In this document: positions 62,513 to 64,000 of the stretch, piece after piece
Position numbering within the stretch: position 1 is the stretch's first letter
Layout: the number at the start of each line of letters is the position of its first letter
NCBI RefSeq assembly: GCF_013407925.2
Contig: NZ_CP060201.1
Location: 1,178,001 to 1,242,000 of the forward strand
Direction of reading: 5' to 3'
From: Pseudomonas protegens
GTDB lineage: Bacteria; Pseudomonadota; Gammaproteobacteria; Pseudomonadales; Pseudomonadaceae
Length of the DNA stretch: 64,000 nt
The notes under the pieces: generated by a model
The model's database searches: none
Told to the model about the DNA's origin: nothing
What the model saw: the letters and a program-made list of their open reading frames with translations, nothing else
Translations under genes and position numbers: made by a program

Positions 62513-64000
<1,488 letters not shown>

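Overview
The window looks like core chromosome of a Pseudomonas species of the fluorescens group, P. protegens/chlororaphis-like. The reasons are the high GC content, the gene order (ppsA/ppsR, pabB-thrH-cysH, etfBA/etfD and tmk-holB-tatD all have close counterparts in P. aeruginosa), the acnD-prpF type of methylcitrate operon, and two abundant families of REP palindromes. No phage, insertion sequence, plasmid gene or CRISPR array was seen.

Layout. 1-6 kb: ppsA with its divergent regulator ppsR, then a MocR-type regulator divergent from an EamA exporter. 6-15 kb: the complete 2-methylcitrate cycle operon for propionate, transcribed leftward as prpR-prpB-prpC-acnD-prpF-prpD, with REP doublets in four of its spacers. 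15-18 kb: a three-gene module of unknown substrate (periplasmic retropepsin-like protease, membrane protein with an inactive transglutaminase domain, RimK-like ATP-grasp ligase). 18-21 kb: pabB, thrH, cysH. 21.8-26.8 kb: NCS1 transporter plus an Asp/Glu-racemase-fold protein that lacks one catalytic cysteine, a LysR/SDR pair and a HAD phosphatase. 27-29.5 kb: small secreted or hypothetical proteins and tRNA-Ser(GGA). 29.8-37 kb: crotonase, plsC, CorA-type channel, amidotransferase and a fadB/fadA-like pair. 37-41 kb: small proteins, a cytochrome c, rraB, a START-domain protein. 41-45 kb: a second MocR regulator and a three-gene envelope operon. 45-49 kb: etfBA divergent from etfD with a PsrA-like operator between them. 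49-53.4 kb: AraC regulator with an alcohol dehydrogenase, GNAT, HD protein, the relic of a membrane transporter and a small secreted protein. 53.5-57.7 kb: a putative nucleoside-use operon (GntR, ADP-ribosylglycohydrolase, NCS1 permease, PfkB kinase). 57.8-64 kb: DUF1285/DUF4823, moaA, a TetR regulator, a probable RgsA small RNA, tatD, holB and the 3' part of tmk.

Functionally the window is rich in carbon and redox metabolism: gluconeogenic PEP synthesis, propionate catabolism, fatty acid beta-oxidation and the ETF electron bridge that serves it, plus sulfate assimilation and folate synthesis. The most interesting items are the RimK/RimB-like membrane module (15.0-18.1 kb), the ADP-ribosylglycohydrolase/kinase/permease operon (53.5-57.7 kb), the Gly/Cys racemase-fold protein (23.4 kb), the operator palindromes next to prpR and etfD, the apparent loss of pilZ between holB and tatD, and two decayed small genes (37.4 and 52.7 kb). 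Functional assignments come from motifs and remembered gene order; no database search was run.
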